64,000 nt of DNA, from NCBI GenBank assembly GCA_022844275.1, contig JALHMB010000002.1, positions 844,580-908,579 of the forward strand, written 5' to 3'. The position numbers were made by a program, and so were the translations under genes. Below, one piece after another: positions 8,062 to 17,691 of the stretch. The notes under the pieces are model-generated. The model ran no database searches and had not been told where the DNA came from. It saw only the letters and a list, made by a program, of their open reading frames with translations. Numbering within the stretch: the stretch's first letter is position 1; the number at the start of each line of letters is the position of its first letter. The DNA comes from Hyphomicrobiaceae bacterium (GTDB lineage: Bacteria; Pseudomonadota; Alphaproteobacteria; Rhizobiales; Hyphomicrobiaceae).

Positions 8062-9990
8062 ATGACTATTCGCGTTCGTTTTCGCAGTTTCAGAAGCGCA
8101 TCGCTCATATCGTGTACTGCGCTCACCGCTGCCTGTGCGTTCTCGGCTGCAATGACCTCGTCGGCGCGCGCGCAGGACGCGATCCCGCTCGAAGGCATCG
8201 TGATCTACTCGGCCAACCGTACGCCGACGGATGCGGCCAAAGTCGGTTCCTCCGTCGAGGTGATCACCGAGAAGGAACTCGAGGCGCGCGCGCAGACCTA
8301 CGTGAAGGACTACCTCGAGACTCTGCCGGGCGTGAGTTTCTCACAGGCCGGAGGTCCGGGTGGGACGTCCACGATCAGTTTGCGCGGCACGACAGGCGGA
8401 TACGTCAAAGTTCTGGTCGACGGCATCGACGTCAGCGATCCCTCGAGCACGGTGACCTCCGCTCACTTCGAGCATCTTCTTGTGGGCGATGTCGCGCGCA
8501 TCGAAGTGCTGAAGGGTTCGCAGAGCGGACTCTATGGCGGTGATGCCGTCGGCGGCGTCATCACGATCGAGACGAAGGCCGCACGGAAGCTCGGCTTCTC
8601 GCAGAGCGGCGGCGCGGAGTACGGCGCCTATAACACGTGGCGCGGCGCCTATACGGCCGGCTATCTGGCTGCCGATGGCAGCAACATATCGCTAAGCATC
8701 CAGGGCGTGACCACGGACGGTTTCTCCGCAGCCGCCGCTGGTCGCGAGGACGACGGCTATAAGAACCTGACATTCTCCGGCCGCGGCGAATATTACCTCT
8801 CGCCCAGCGCCAAGATCTTCTTCGCTGCCCGCTCCATGCGTGCGCGATTCGAGTACGACGGCTTCCTCTCCGTCTTTCCCTTCTCACCTGCGGATGCAGA
8901 TGACTACGGTCGAGTGACCCAGCACGCCGGACGCGTCGGCACCGAGTTCAAACTTCTAGATGGCGCTCTCACCAACACGCTGGCCATTCAAGGCATGCGC
9001 ATCGAAAGGGACACATTTGCCGGCGGCTTCTCGACTGGATGGTTCGAAGGCGATCGTGTCAAAGGCGAGTACAAGGGCGTGCTGCGCTTCAATGAGGTGC
9101 TCTCACTGCTGGCAGGCGCGGATTGGGAAGAGACGGGCGCAAAGACCAACAACACAGCGGGCCGAAACACTGCTGACGTCAGCGGTGCCTATGCCCAGCT
9201 CATGCTCGAGCCGATTGCAGGCCTCGTTCTCACCGCCGCCGGCCGCGTCGATGAGCACAGTGCTTTCGGCAACTTCAACACCCATCGCTTTACTGGCGCC
9301 TATCTCGTACCCGGCACCGAGACGAAATTCCGCGGCAGCTATGGCACCGGCTTCCGCGCGCCGAGCCTCGACGAGTTGTACGGCTCCTATAGTTTTGCGC
9401 CGACATACGGCAATCCCAACCTCCTGCCCGAAGAAAGCGAGAGTTGGGACGTCGGGATCGAGCAGGGCTTTATGAGCGGCAGGCTCAAATTTGGCGCCAC
9501 CTACTTCGAGATCGATACACTGAACCTGATCACATACGATTTTGACTGCGGCCTCCCCGGCGTTATCTGCCTCTACAATGCCTCCGGTATCACGCATCGC
9601 AAGGGCGTCGAGCTTTCGGCCGCAGCGCAGATTTCTGCCGGCATCACGGTGACGGCCGGCTACACGTACACCGATACCGAGCAGTCCAACGGGGACCGTC
9701 TTGCGCGCGTGCCGCGGCACAGTCTTGCCGTAGGTCTCGACCTCAAGCCGCTGGACAAAGTCGAAGCCAATGTCGTCGTCAGATACGTGGCCGACACGCT
9801 CGACAGCGGCACCGCGCTCGACGACTACTGGCTGGTCAACGCCAAGATCGCCTACGAATTCAGCCCGGGTTTGAAAGCCTATGTTCGCGCCGAGAATCTT
9901 CTGGATGAGAAATACCAGACGGTGTCTGGCTACGGCACGCCCGGCCTCTCGGTCTACGGCGGCCTTCAATTCGCCCTGCCATCGAACTGA
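8062..9990 (+). CDS. btuB: TonB-dependent cobalamin receptor BtuB
   Basis: This 642-aa outer-membrane protein has a signal peptide ending ARAQD, a TonB-box-like segment (EGIVIYSANRT), an N-terminal plug domain (VITEKELEAR to GVITIETKAARK) with the LRG and VLVDGI motifs, and a 22-strand barrel ending near VYGGLQFALP. It is placed as BtuB rather than a siderophore receptor because of the B12 riboswitch upstream and the cobalamin salvage genes downstream. No BtuF/BtuCD transporter genes are present here, so inner-membrane uptake must be encoded elsewhere. Confidence 0.9.
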   Translation: MTIRVRFRSFRSASLISCTALTAACAFSAAMTSSARAQDAIPLEGIVIYSANRTPTDAAKVGSSVEVITEKELEARAQTYVKDYLETLPGVSFSQAGGPGGTSTISLRGTTGGYVKVLVDGIDVSDPSSTVTSAHFEHLLVGDVARIEVLKGSQSGLYGGDAVGGVITIETKAARKLGFSQSGGAEYGAYNTWRGAYTAGYLAADGSNISLSIQGVTTDGFSAAAAGREDDGYKNLTFSGRGEYYLSPSAKIFFAARSMRARFEYDGFLSVFPFSPADADDYGRVTQHAGRVGTEFKLLDGALTNTLAIQGMRIERDTFAGGFSTGWFEGDRVKGEYKGVLRFNEVLSLLAGADWEETGAKTNNTAGRNTADVSGAYAQLMLEPIAGLVLTAAGRVDEHSAFGNFNTHRFTGAYLVPGTETKFRGSYGTGFRAPSLDELYGSYSFAPTYGNPNLLPEESESWDVGIEQGFMSGRLKFGATYFEIDTLNLITYDFDCGLPGVICLYNASGITHRKGVELSAAAQISAGITVTAGYTYTDTEQSNGDRLARVPRHSLAVGLDLKPLDKVEANVVVRYVADTLDSGTALDDYWLVNAKIAYEFSPGLKAYVRAENLLDEKYQTVSGYGTPGLSVYGGLQFALPSN

Positions 9991-10087
9991 TGGCGAGGCT
10001 TGCGTCGATCTGCGATACACGCGGATCGACGCACTACTGGGCGACCGGCCTCTTGAGGGAGAGGCGTGATCTCGGAAAGCTGACGCC

Positions 10088-10104
10088 GAGGAGGAACCTA
10101 CATT
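10088..10104 (+). promoter_or_regulatory. Strong Shine-Dalgarno pointing at an ATT codon
   Basis: GAGGAGG (10088-10094) is the best ribosome-binding site near the tonB gene. Spaced 7 nt after it is an ATT at 10102-10104, in frame with TonB. The nearest conventional start is TTG 10120, 25 nt from the site and with no site of its own. This suggests either initiation at ATT, as in infC-type genes, or loss of an original start codon. Confidence 0.5.
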
Positions 10105-11061
10105 CCGGACGACGCGGACTTGAAAGCGGCGGCTCACCACCAGTTACGCTTGAGCGTGGCGGCGGCACCTGATGCCGATCGCAGGGTTCTTCGCGCGCTC
10201 GCGATCGGTGCAAGTTTGGTGTGGTCGCTCTTGCTTCATGGCAGCGTGCTTGCCGCCGTTCTCTTGCTGATCGAGCCCCAGCCCGGTGCCAGCACTGCGC
10301 CGACCGAGGCCATTTCCGTCGAGATTGTGCCCAGCAGCGTGCTCGAAGCCGCTCTCATATCTCCATCGCCCGACGCTTCAGCCGCCGCCAGCTCCGTCCA
10401 GTCCGATCCCGGTGCTGCTGAGGATGTGGCTGCAGCGGCATCTTCGGAGCGGCCAGAGGTTACCGAGCAAGTGGCAGAGCAAATCCCATCGCCTCATCAA
10501 GCTGCGGAGATGCCTGACGAAGCTCCCCGTGGTGGCGAAACTCCGATGGACGCACGCGACGAGGCACAAGAGCCAGCCGAGCCGGCCTTCAACCAGGCCG
10601 CTACCGTCATAGAGCCCGAGGAAACATCGCCTCCCTTAGCACCGCCATCGCCGCAGCCCACTGAGAGGGCGCAGCGCATAACGCCGCCTCAACCGCGCAA
10701 AACACAAAAGGAGCCGGAGAAAAAGGGTGGTGCGCCGTCCCGAGCCGTCAAAGGGTCAGCGGCATCCAGCGGCCGTGTCTCCGCCAGTGAAGGCTCGACA
10801 ATCAATTATACCGCGCTCGTGCGAGCACGGGTTGCGTCGCGCAGGCCGTCGGGGCCAGGAATGCGCGGAACAGTTGTCGTCACCTTTGGCGTATCGCGCT
10901 CCGGGGGGCTGGCCTTCGCCAGCATTTCGCGCTCGTCGGGCGATCAGCTGCTCGATCGCACGGTGCTGTCTGCCCTGCGCAACGCCGCACCGTTCCCGTC
11001 GCCACCCTCGGGGATCGCATCAAGCCAGCTTCGGTTCACCATGCCGTTCTACTTCCAGTAA
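10102..11061 (+). CDS. tonB: Energy transducer TonB
   Basis: The protein has a short cytoplasmic N-terminus, one membrane anchor (RALAIGASLVWSLLLHGSV), a long proline/glutamate/alanine-rich periplasmic spacer (about residues 70-210), and a TonB C-terminal domain with YTALVRARVASRRP and GTVVVTFGVSRSGGL ending in PFYFQ. It couples the proton-motive force to TonB-dependent receptors. The start is uncertain: ATT 10102 fits the ribosome-binding site best, TTG 10120 and GTG 10156 are conventional alternatives giving 313 or 301 aa. Its position between btuB and cobT suggests a TonB dedicated to cobalamin uptake; ExbB/ExbD are not present here. Confidence 0.88.
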   Translation: MPDDADLKAAAHHQLRLSVAAAPDADRRVLRALAIGASLVWSLLLHGSVLAAVLLLIEPQPGASTAPTEAISVEIVPSSVLEAALISPSPDASAAASSVQSDPGAAEDVAAAASSERPEVTEQVAEQIPSPHQAAEMPDEAPRGGETPMDARDEAQEPAEPAFNQAATVIEPEETSPPLAPPSPQPTERAQRITPPQPRKTQKEPEKKGGAPSRAVKGSAASSGRVSASEGSTINYTALVRARVASRRPSGPGMRGTVVVTFGVSRSGGLAFASISRSSGDQLLDRTVLSALRNAAPFPSPPSGIASSQLRFTMPFYFQ

Positions 11062-11070
11062 GAGGCTCAC

Positions 11071-12129
11071 GTGACTGACGACGAGTGGTTCGTGACGCCT
11101 TGCCCGCCTCCGTCCGCGGCCCACGGCGCTTCGGCCGAAGCCCGCCAGAATGCCCTGACAAAGCCGAAAGGAGCGCTTGGGGTACTCGAGCACCTGGCCG
11201 TTCGCCTCGCCGCGCTTCAACAGACCGATCGACCGCGCGCCGACAATGTCCGGATCGTCCTGTTCGCTGGCGACCACGGTATCACCGCACAAGGTGTGTC
11301 CGCCTATCCGTCGGCCGTCACCGTTCAGATGCTCGACAACTTCGCTCGTGGTGGCGCTGCCATATCCGTGCTCGCCCGGGAACTTGGCGCACCGCTCGAA
11401 GTGATTGATGCAGGAACGCTGGCAGCCACCGAGATCGCCGGCGTCATAGCCGACAAGCCATGCCGCGGCACGCGGGACTTCTCGCGCGAACCAGCAATGA
11501 CGATGAGTGAGGCACAGTACGCCCTCGCGGTCGGCCGTCGCGCGGCGCTGCGAGCGGCGGAGCAACGAGCTGATCTGCTCATCCTGGGCGAGATGGGGAT
11601 CGGGAATACCACATCGGCGGCCGCCATCGCCGCCGCGCTTCTGGCAAGACAGCCGACCGATCTCGCCGGTGCCGGAACCGGCCTCGACGACGGCGGCATC
11701 AAGCACAAGTCCAATGTCATTGCCACCGCTTTGAAACTGCACGAGCTGACGCACCGAGACGACCGCCCCCTCAAGGTCCTGACCCATGTCGGCGGTCTGG
11801 AGATCGCGGCGTTGACCGGCGCGATCATCGGCGCCGCGCAGGCGAGAGTGCCCATTCTCATTGATGGCTTCATCGTGACGGTCGCCGCTCTTCTAGCCAT
11901 CCGCCTGAATGCCTCCTGCTCGGATTGGCTCATCTATTCGCACCGCTCGTCCGAGCACGGGCACAGGCTGGTGCTGGAGGCGCTTGGCGCCGAGCCTCTT
12001 CTCGACTTGAAGCTGCGCCTGGGCGAGGGATCGGGCGCCGCGCTCGCCCTGCCCATCGTCCGGCTCGCCTGTGCTCTGCATGCGCAGATGGCGACCTTCG
12101 CCGAAGCCCGCGTATCGGAAGCCGAGTGA
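11071..12129 (+). CDS. cobT: Nicotinate-nucleotide--dimethylbenzimidazole phosphoribosyltransferase
   Basis: CobT makes alpha-ribazole phosphate from nicotinate mononucleotide and dimethylbenzimidazole, the lower-ligand branch of cobalamin nucleotide-loop assembly. The 352-aa protein shows the family's glycine-rich segment GEMGIGNTTSAAAIA, the THVGGLEIAALTGA block, and the catalytic glutamate of LRLGEGSGAA (Glu318). The GTG start at 11071 follows AGAGG, 9 nt after the tonB stop. The stop overlaps the cobC start (TGATG), indicating translational coupling. Confidence 0.93.
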   Translation: MTDDEWFVTPCPPPSAAHGASAEARQNALTKPKGALGVLEHLAVRLAALQQTDRPRADNVRIVLFAGDHGITAQGVSAYPSAVTVQMLDNFARGGAAISVLARELGAPLEVIDAGTLAATEIAGVIADKPCRGTRDFSREPAMTMSEAQYALAVGRRAALRAAEQRADLLILGEMGIGNTTSAAAIAAALLARQPTDLAGAGTGLDDGGIKHKSNVIATALKLHELTHRDDRPLKVLTHVGGLEIAALTGAIIGAAQARVPILIDGFIVTVAALLAIRLNASCSDWLIYSHRSSEHGHRLVLEALGAEPLLDLKLRLGEGSGAALALPIVRLACALHAQMATFAEARVSEAE

Positions 12130-12728
12130 TGCCGCTGATCGATCTCATCCGCCATGGCGAGACGGAGATCCGAGGCTTGCTGCTGGGACGCACCGACATT
12201 GCATTGTCCGAAAGCGGCTGGCGGCAATTCGAGCAGCAGACTGCGGGCGGTATCTGGACGACGGTGGTCACTTCGCCATTGCGCCGCGCCCGCGAACCGG
12301 CGGAGAAGCTCGCGCGCCTGCGCCATCTGCCATTGCGAGTCGATGCCGATTGGGCGGAAATGGATTTCGGTGATTGGGACGGGCGCCCTTTTTCCGAGCT
12401 GCGGGCAGACTCGATCATCGCAGCGCAACTCGATGCTTTCTATCGTAGTGCCGAGGCTCCAGGCCCGCCGCAAGGTGAAAACTGGCCGGAGTTCCGAGCA
12501 CGCGTGAAGCGCGCGCTCCACAGACTGGTGAATGCCCCGGTGCAGGGCTCCGTCCTCGTCGCGACACACGCAGGCCCGATGCGGGCCGTTCTCTCCGCGG
12601 CTTGCGATATCCCATTCGAACGCACCTGGGCATTCCGGATCGACTACGGCACGCGCGTAACGGTGAGAGTGGAGCGCCAGGACGATCTCCACTTGTGGGG
12701 TGAGATCATCGGGATAGCGCAGCCATGA
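12129..12728 (+). CDS. cobC: Histidine phosphatase family, alpha-ribazole phosphatase
   Basis: This 199-aa protein of the phosphoglycerate-mutase-like superfamily has the phospho-accepting RHGE motif at residues 8-11, GRTDIALSESG after it, an acidic motif (WAEMDFGDWDGR), and the second catalytic histidine in ATHAGP (about 147). In this context it is the CobC-type phosphatase that removes phosphate from alpha-ribazole phosphate. ATG 12129 was chosen because it overlaps the cobT stop; longer in-frame starts lie inside cobT. Its own stop overlaps cobS by 4 nt. Confidence 0.88.
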   Translation: MPLIDLIRHGETEIRGLLLGRTDIALSESGWRQFEQQTAGGIWTTVVTSPLRRAREPAEKLARLRHLPLRVDADWAEMDFGDWDGRPFSELRADSIIAAQLDAFYRSAEAPGPPQGENWPEFRARVKRALHRLVNAPVQGSVLVATHAGPMRAVLSAACDIPFERTWAFRIDYGTRVTVRVERQDDLHLWGEIIGIAQP

Positions 12729-13456
12729 CGTTGCGCTCCTTCGGTCATGCCTTGCAGTTCCTCACCCGCCTGCCGGCGCCGCGCTTTGCCGAGTTCAATC
12801 CAGAGGATCTTTCTCGCTCGGCCGTCTGGTTTCCGCTGATCGGCGTGATTGTCGGAGTGATCGTCGCTGCGGCCGCTTGGGCAGGAGGACAGGGATCGCC
12901 GTGGATCGGCGCGCTTGCCGGTCTCGTGGCGTGGGTTTGGGTCACGGGTGGTCTGCACATCGATGGTCTCGGAGATGTGGCGGACGCGCTCGGCGCCGCG
13001 CATCGCACGCCGGAGCGCTTCCTCGAGGTCTTGCGCGATCCGCATGTCGGCGCCTTCGGCGCCATGGCGATCGCGCTGCAGCTTATTGCGAAGCTGGTGC
13101 TCCTGGCCGAGATCTCAGCCGTGCCGGGATTATTTGCGCTGATGCTCGTGCCGGCATGGGCGCGTTGGGGCACGCTCGTGTGGAGCCTCGCCGTTCCGCC
13201 TCTGGCAAGCGGATCGGGAGAGCGCTTCTCGTGGCAGATCAGCCAGCCCGGAACGATCGCGCAGGGGATCGTGCTGGCGGCACTCAGTCTCTGGCTGGCT
13301 CCGATCCTGCTCGCGGCGCTCGTCATTGTTCCGGCAATCGCCGTCTATTGGAGAGTTCGACTCGGTGGCATTACCGGCGATTGTCTCGGCGCCAGCGTCG
13401 AGGTGACCGAAACGCTGCTGCTGCTCGCAATTGCGTTGGCGATAGCCACGCCATGA
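12725..13456 (+). CDS. cobS: Adenosylcobinamide-GDP ribazoletransferase (cobalamin synthase)
   Basis: CobS joins adenosylcobinamide-GDP to alpha-ribazole or its phosphate, the last assembly step of the B12 nucleotide loop, at the inner membrane. The 243-aa polytopic protein carries the conserved acidic motif TGGLHIDGLGDVADALGA (about 77-94) and LRDPHVGAFG. It starts by ATGA overlap with cobC and ends 7 nt from the convergent cobU gene. Confidence 0.93.
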   Translation: MTLRSFGHALQFLTRLPAPRFAEFNPEDLSRSAVWFPLIGVIVGVIVAAAAWAGGQGSPWIGALAGLVAWVWVTGGLHIDGLGDVADALGAAHRTPERFLEVLRDPHVGAFGAMAIALQLIAKLVLLAEISAVPGLFALMLVPAWARWGTLVWSLAVPPLASGSGERFSWQISQPGTIAQGIVLAALSLWLAPILLAALVIVPAIAVYWRVRLGGITGDCLGASVEVTETLLLLAIALAIATP

Positions 13457-13463
13457 CACGCTG

Positions 13464-14003
13464 CTACTTCACCGTCAGGGGCAGGCCAGCGACCATCATC
13501 ACGACGCGATCGGCAATGTTGGCGACGCGCTGATTGAGCCGCCCTTGCTCATCTCGAAATCGCCGCCCAAGCGGCGTGTCGGGCACAATGCCCCACCCGA
13601 CCTCATTTGAAACCAGAACGACGGGGCCGGGTGCCCTCTCCAAAGCGGTGATGAGCCGATCGTTCGCTTCCTGGAGGTCGAGGCTGGCGAGCAGGCAATT
13701 GCTGAGCCACAGTGTCAGGCAGTCAATCATCATCGGCTGATGCTCGTCCGCGAGCCGCTGGATCGTCTCGGGCAGGTCGCGAGGCGCATCGACGGTCTTC
13801 CATCTCTGATCCCGGCGATTGCGATGGTGTTCGATGCGTTCGCGCATTTCGTGATCCAGCGCTTCAGCTGTCGCTACATAGATCCACGGCGGCGGCAACG
13901 AGCTGACCAGCGTCTCCGCGTATCCGCTCTTTCCAGAGCGCGCACCTCCGAGAATGAGGCTGAGGCGAGGAAACTCAGCGGACCGTGATGTGCTTATGGA
14001 CAT
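13464..14003 (-). CDS. cobU: Bifunctional adenosylcobinamide kinase/guanylyltransferase
   Basis: CobU (CobP) phosphorylates adenosylcobinamide and then transfers GMP to give adenosylcobinamide-GDP, the substrate of CobS. The 179-aa protein has a P-loop GGARSGKS at residues 19-26, the VATAEALDHEMRERI segment with the guanylylated histidine region (HHRNRR), and VLVSNEVGWGIVPD. It is transcribed toward cobS and is therefore not under the same riboswitch transcript. It is placed as a salvage enzyme, since no corrin-ring synthesis genes lie in the window. Confidence 0.92.
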   Translation of the reverse strand: MSISTSRSAEFPRLSLILGGARSGKSGYAETLVSSLPPPWIYVATAEALDHEMRERIEHHRNRRDQRWKTVDAPRDLPETIQRLADEHQPMMIDCLTLWLSNCLLASLDLQEANDRLITALERAPGPVVLVSNEVGWGIVPDTPLGRRFRDEQGRLNQRVANIADRVVMMVAGLPLTVK

Positions 14004-14132
14004 GCGCGCCTCTCCCCCGCCACGATGACGGGGCGCGTGCAGCCTCAGCCGCTCGCGCCCTCGGCGTCAAGCGACAAGCGCTGCCTCCCGAAAGGCTTGC
14101 CGACGTCGCGGACAAGATCGCCCGATTGCCGA

Positions 14133-14759
14133 TTACGACGCCGGACAGGCTGCGCCTGTGTCAGCCCATGATTGCATGAGCGCACCGAACTCGGCCGGGG
14201 TGCCCGGTGCGGGCTCGCGCCCCACGCCGGGGTTCCAGCCCCAGAGCACGAGCGAGTCCGTGGTAACGTGCTTGATCAGGCCGGGAACATCGCGGCTGCC
14301 ATTGCGGTTCGGATCCTTGAGCTGCTCGCAGATCTGGCCGACCGTCTTGCCCTCCCAAGCCATCGATGCCGGCGCAAGCGCCCAGTGACCATCGCCTGGT
14401 ATGCGCGCGGGATCGTAGTTCTGCTTGCCGTGGCACGTCGTACAATTCATGCCCGGCGCACCATGGCCGTCCTTGCCGCGCACGACCAGAGGCTCGTGCA
14501 GACGTCGGGCATCGCCTTGGCGCGGACGCTCAGTCGCTGGATGGCAATTCATGCAGCGCGGATGCTGCAGAACCTTCGCCATCTCCGTGAAGAGCGCAAC
14601 CGAACGATCGCGCTCGTTGGCAATGTTGCTGAAGCTCGCGGCCGGCCGCAAGGAACTATCGGACGGCGAGCGAGGCGCTGTCTGCGCGAAGGTCAGGGCC
14701 GTGCCCGCCAGCCCGATCGCGATGCCGGCGGCCACGGTGAGGAGGATGGCCTTCTGCAT
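14133..14759 (-). CDS. Dihaem c-type cytochrome of the IorAB-type oxidoreductase
   Basis: This 208-aa secreted protein has an N-terminal signal peptide ending TFAQT and two haem c motifs, CMNCH and CTTCH, about 45 residues apart. It overlaps the stop of the molybdopterin subunit gene by ATGA, so it is the third gene of that operon and probably the electron acceptor for the hydroxylase in the periplasm. The region after the second haem ([19 protein letters not shown]) recurs in cytochromes encoded next to isoquinoline-1-oxidoreductase-like enzymes, as far as I recall. Confidence 0.8.
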   Translation of the reverse strand: MQKAILLTVAAGIAIGLAGTALTFAQTAPRSPSDSSLRPAASFSNIANERDRSVALFTEMAKVLQHPRCMNCHPATERPRQGDARRLHEPLVVRGKDGHGAPGMNCTTCHGKQNYDPARIPGDGHWALAPASMAWEGKTVGQICEQLKDPNRNGSRDVPGLIKHVTTDSLVLWGWNPGVGREPAPGTPAEFGALMQSWADTGAACPAS

Positions 14760-16939
14760 CAGACCGTCCCTCCCTTCATGGGCAACTGGCGCGGACGTCC
14801 ATGGCCGAGCGCTGCCAATGCATTGGCGACCGCGGGACCGATGGGCGGTACGCCGGGCTCACCAACCCCGGTTGGCGACGCGGTCGAGGCGATGATCCGG
14901 ACCGCGACCTCCGGCATTTCGTGGATGCGCAGCGAGCGATAGCTATCGAAGTTGGTCTGGACCGGCCGGCCCTGATCGAGCGTGATCTCGCCGTAGAGAA
15001 TATGGCCGAGACCGAAACCGATGCCGCCTTCGATCTGTGCGCGAATGACGTCCGGATTGACTGCCACACCGCAATCGATCGCGCACCAGACCTTGTGCAC
15101 CTTGGGCTCGCCGCCGGACCCGAGCGAAACCTCCGCGATCTGCGCGACGAATGAGCTGAAGCTCTCGACCACCGCGACGCCGCGTGCGCGGCCTTCGATC
15201 GGCCCCGGCCCCTTCCAGTTCGCCATTTCACCGACGGCACGGAGCACGGTAGCGGCACGCGGGTGCTTGTCGCCCATCAGAGCGAGACGGCCTTGGAGCG
15301 GATCCTGCCCCGCGGCCTGAAGAAGCTCATCGACAAAGCATTCAACGGCGTAGCCTGTGTGCGTGTGACCAACGGAACGCCACCAAAGGGTCGGCACCCC
15401 CACCTTTGGATTGTGCACCTCGCAGCGGAAGTCGGGCACCTCATAGAAGATGTTGTTCGCTCCCTCGACCGCCGTTGCATCGAGCCCGTCCTTCACCACC
15501 ATCGACTCGAAGGGCGTGCCGAGAAAGAAGGACTGACCCACGATAGTGTTGGACCAGGCGATAATCTTGCCATCCTTCACCGCGCCACGCAGGCGATGGA
15601 GAAAGAGCGGTCGGTAGTACCCGCCAGTGAGATCGTCCTCGCGTGTCCACACGACTTTGACGGGACGATTCGGACCGATCGCCTTCGCCGCCATGGCGAG
15701 CTCGGCCGCGAGATGCTGGCTCACCTGCGCACGCCGGCCGAAGCTGCCACCAGCGAGCATCGTCTCCAGCTGTACTTTTTCCGGCGGCAACTCGAGGATG
15801 GTGGCAATGGTCTGGTGCTCGGTCGTCTGGAACTGGCTGCCAAAGCGCGCCAGCGCCTCCTTGCCATCCCATTGCAGGAAGCCGTCGAGCGGCTCCATGG
15901 GCGCGTGCGCGAGATAGGGGAAGACGAACTCCGCCTCGATCACGCGATCGGCCTTGGCGAGCACAGCCTCGGCGTCACCACGCAAACCGGCAACGCGTCC
16001 CTGCTCGCGTGCGAGCTTGCGATACTCGGCAACGAGCTCGCGGCTGCCGCGCATTTCGGCAGCGCTGTCGTCCCAGGTCACCTTCAGCGCTTCACGACCC
16101 TTCAGCGCCGGCCACATGCCATTGGCATAGACAGCCACACCCGAGCCGATCGCTTTGACGTCGACCACGCCCTTGACCTTGAGCGTCTCGGCAGCGTCGA
16201 AGCTCGCGACCTTGCCGCCAAAGCGCGTCGGACGGGCGACGACCACGGTCAGCATGTTCGGCGCGGAGATATCGATCGTGAACTGCGCCTTGCCGGTCGC
16301 TTTGTCGGCGCTGTCGAGGCGTTTCACCGCGCCTTCCTTGCCGATCAGCCTGTAGGCAGAGGCCGGCTTGAGCGGCGGGTTCTCCGGCACGGCGAGCTTC
16401 GATGCAGCTTCGGCGAATTCTCCGAAGGAGCCCTTTCTGCCGGAAGCATGACTGATCACGCCCGCCTCGACCTTGATCTGCGAAGCCGGGACCTTCCATG
16501 CCGTGGCCGCCGCCTGAACGAGCATGGCGCGCGCCGCGGCGCCGGCCTTGCGCATCTGCTCCCAACTGTTCGCGATCGCCGTCGAACCGCCGGTGCCCTG
16601 CACGCCGAAGGCAAGATTGGCGTAGAGCTTGACGTCGGCGGGGGCGTGCTCGCTGCGCATCTGGTTCCAGTCGGCGTCCAATTCCTCGGCGACGAGCGTG
16701 GCGAGACCCGTGAACGGCCCCTGGCCAAACTCGATGTGCTTGATGAGCACGGTGACCGTGCTGTCCGGCGCGATGCGCACGAAGGCGTTCGGAGCGAACG
16801 TAGCATTGCCGCCGGGCCGGTATGCCGCGCCGGCTCCGGATTGGGCGCGAGCGGGAAGCGGCAGGTGCAGGCCGATAACGAGAGCACCGGCGCCCCTCAG
16901 CAGCGTGCGGCGCGAGAGGTTCATATCGTGCTGGGTCAT
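14759..16939 (-). CDS. iorB: Molybdopterin-binding subunit, isoquinoline 1-oxidoreductase (IorB) type
   Basis: The 726-aa large subunit belongs to the xanthine dehydrogenase/aldehyde oxidoreductase superfamily and should bind the molybdenum cofactor and hydroxylate an aromatic or aldehyde substrate. I chose ATG 16939 because the product then begins with a twin-arginine signal ([17 protein letters not shown]), as expected for export of a folded cofactor enzyme; the frame is open further upstream but overlaps iorA. The C-terminal [17 protein letters not shown] holds the conserved active-site glutamate region. It sits 2 nt after iorA. The true substrate cannot be told from sequence. Confidence 0.87.
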   Translation of the reverse strand: MTQHDMNLSRRTLLRGAGALVIGLHLPLPARAQSGAGAAYRPGGNATFAPNAFVRIAPDSTVTVLIKHIEFGQGPFTGLATLVAEELDADWNQMRSEHAPADVKLYANLAFGVQGTGGSTAIANSWEQMRKAGAAARAMLVQAAATAWKVPASQIKVEAGVISHASGRKGSFGEFAEAASKLAVPENPPLKPASAYRLIGKEGAVKRLDSADKATGKAQFTIDISAPNMLTVVVARPTRFGGKVASFDAAETLKVKGVVDVKAIGSGVAVYANGMWPALKGREALKVTWDDSAAEMRGSRELVAEYRKLAREQGRVAGLRGDAEAVLAKADRVIEAEFVFPYLAHAPMEPLDGFLQWDGKEALARFGSQFQTTEHQTIATILELPPEKVQLETMLAGGSFGRRAQVSQHLAAELAMAAKAIGPNRPVKVVWTREDDLTGGYYRPLFLHRLRGAVKDGKIIAWSNTIVGQSFFLGTPFESMVVKDGLDATAVEGANNIFYEVPDFRCEVHNPKVGVPTLWWRSVGHTHTGYAVECFVDELLQAAGQDPLQGRLALMGDKHPRAATVLRAVGEMANWKGPGPIEGRARGVAVVESFSSFVAQIAEVSLGSGGEPKVHKVWCAIDCGVAVNPDVIRAQIEGGIGFGLGHILYGEITLDQGRPVQTNFDSYRSLRIHEMPEVAVRIIASTASPTGVGEPGVPPIGPAVANALAALGHGRPRQLPMKGGTV

Positions 16940-16941
16940 GG

Positions 16942-17400
16942 TCAGCCCTCCAGAGCCCGGGCTGAGTCGTGGATCGCGGCACGGATGCGCACGTAGGTCG
17001 CACAGCGACAGATGTTGCCATTCATCGCGAGGTCGATGTCGCGATCGGTCGGCTTCTTGTTTTCCTTCAGGAGCGCGATGGCGCTCATCACCTGCCCCGA
17101 CTGACAGTATCCACATTGCGGCACGTCGCGTGCGATCCAGGCGGCCTGAACGGCCTCGGCCTCCTTGCCGGCGAGCCCTTCGATTGTGGTAACGTCGCTA
17201 TCGCCGACCGCCGATACCGGCGTCACACAGGAGCGGACGGAATTACCGTCGATAAAGACCGTGCAGGCGCCACACTGTGCAACACCGCAGCCGAACTTGG
17301 TGCCTGTCAGTCCGATGTTGTCACGGATGGCCCACAGGAGAGGTGTGTCGTCATCGATATCGACGCTGTGCGTCGTTCCATTCACTTTGAGAGTGACCAT
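16942..17400 (-). CDS. iorA: (2Fe-2S)-binding subunit, isoquinoline 1-oxidoreductase (IorA) type
   Basis: This 152-aa protein has a plant-type ferredoxin domain with the [15 protein letters not shown] cluster motif and a second [2Fe-2S] domain with CGYCQSGQ and CRCATY. It passes electrons from the molybdenum centre of IorB to the cytochrome encoded third in the operon. No FAD subunit is present, which is typical of the periplasmic IorAB-type enzymes. It is the first gene of the operon. Confidence 0.9.
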   Translation of the reverse strand: MVTLKVNGTTHSVDIDDDTPLLWAIRDNIGLTGTKFGCGVAQCGACTVFIDGNSVRSCVTPVSAVGDSDVTTIEGLAGKEAEAVQAAWIARDVPQCGYCQSGQVMSAIALLKENKKPTDRDIDLAMNGNICRCATYVRIRAAIHDSARALEG

Positions 17401-17691
17401 AGCTGCATCCGATTGTTGGGGTGGTCGTGCATGACGGCATCTCGCGACCCGAGGTTCGCCCGTCGGGCTCGACGTGACATATCTCCAACACGGGGACTTG
17501 TGCCGTAGCGGTGGGTCGCGCGCATGGAGAATAAACTGAGCAGACTTGGCGCGCGTGTCGACGCACGATGCTGTGAACTTGTGGTGATGAGATAAGTTGC
17601 GTGGCTCGGCTTAAACGCTTGCAATCGCGGTGGCGCGTCACAAATATTCTATAAACGGGTGTGATCCGCTTCGAGATGAAGGAAAGGACCG

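Noticed and set aside
15263..16996. 577-codon plus-strand frame opposite iorB
   Set aside because: It is antisense to a well-supported molybdopterin subunit, is rich in histidine and arginine, and matches no family; a GC-codon shadow.
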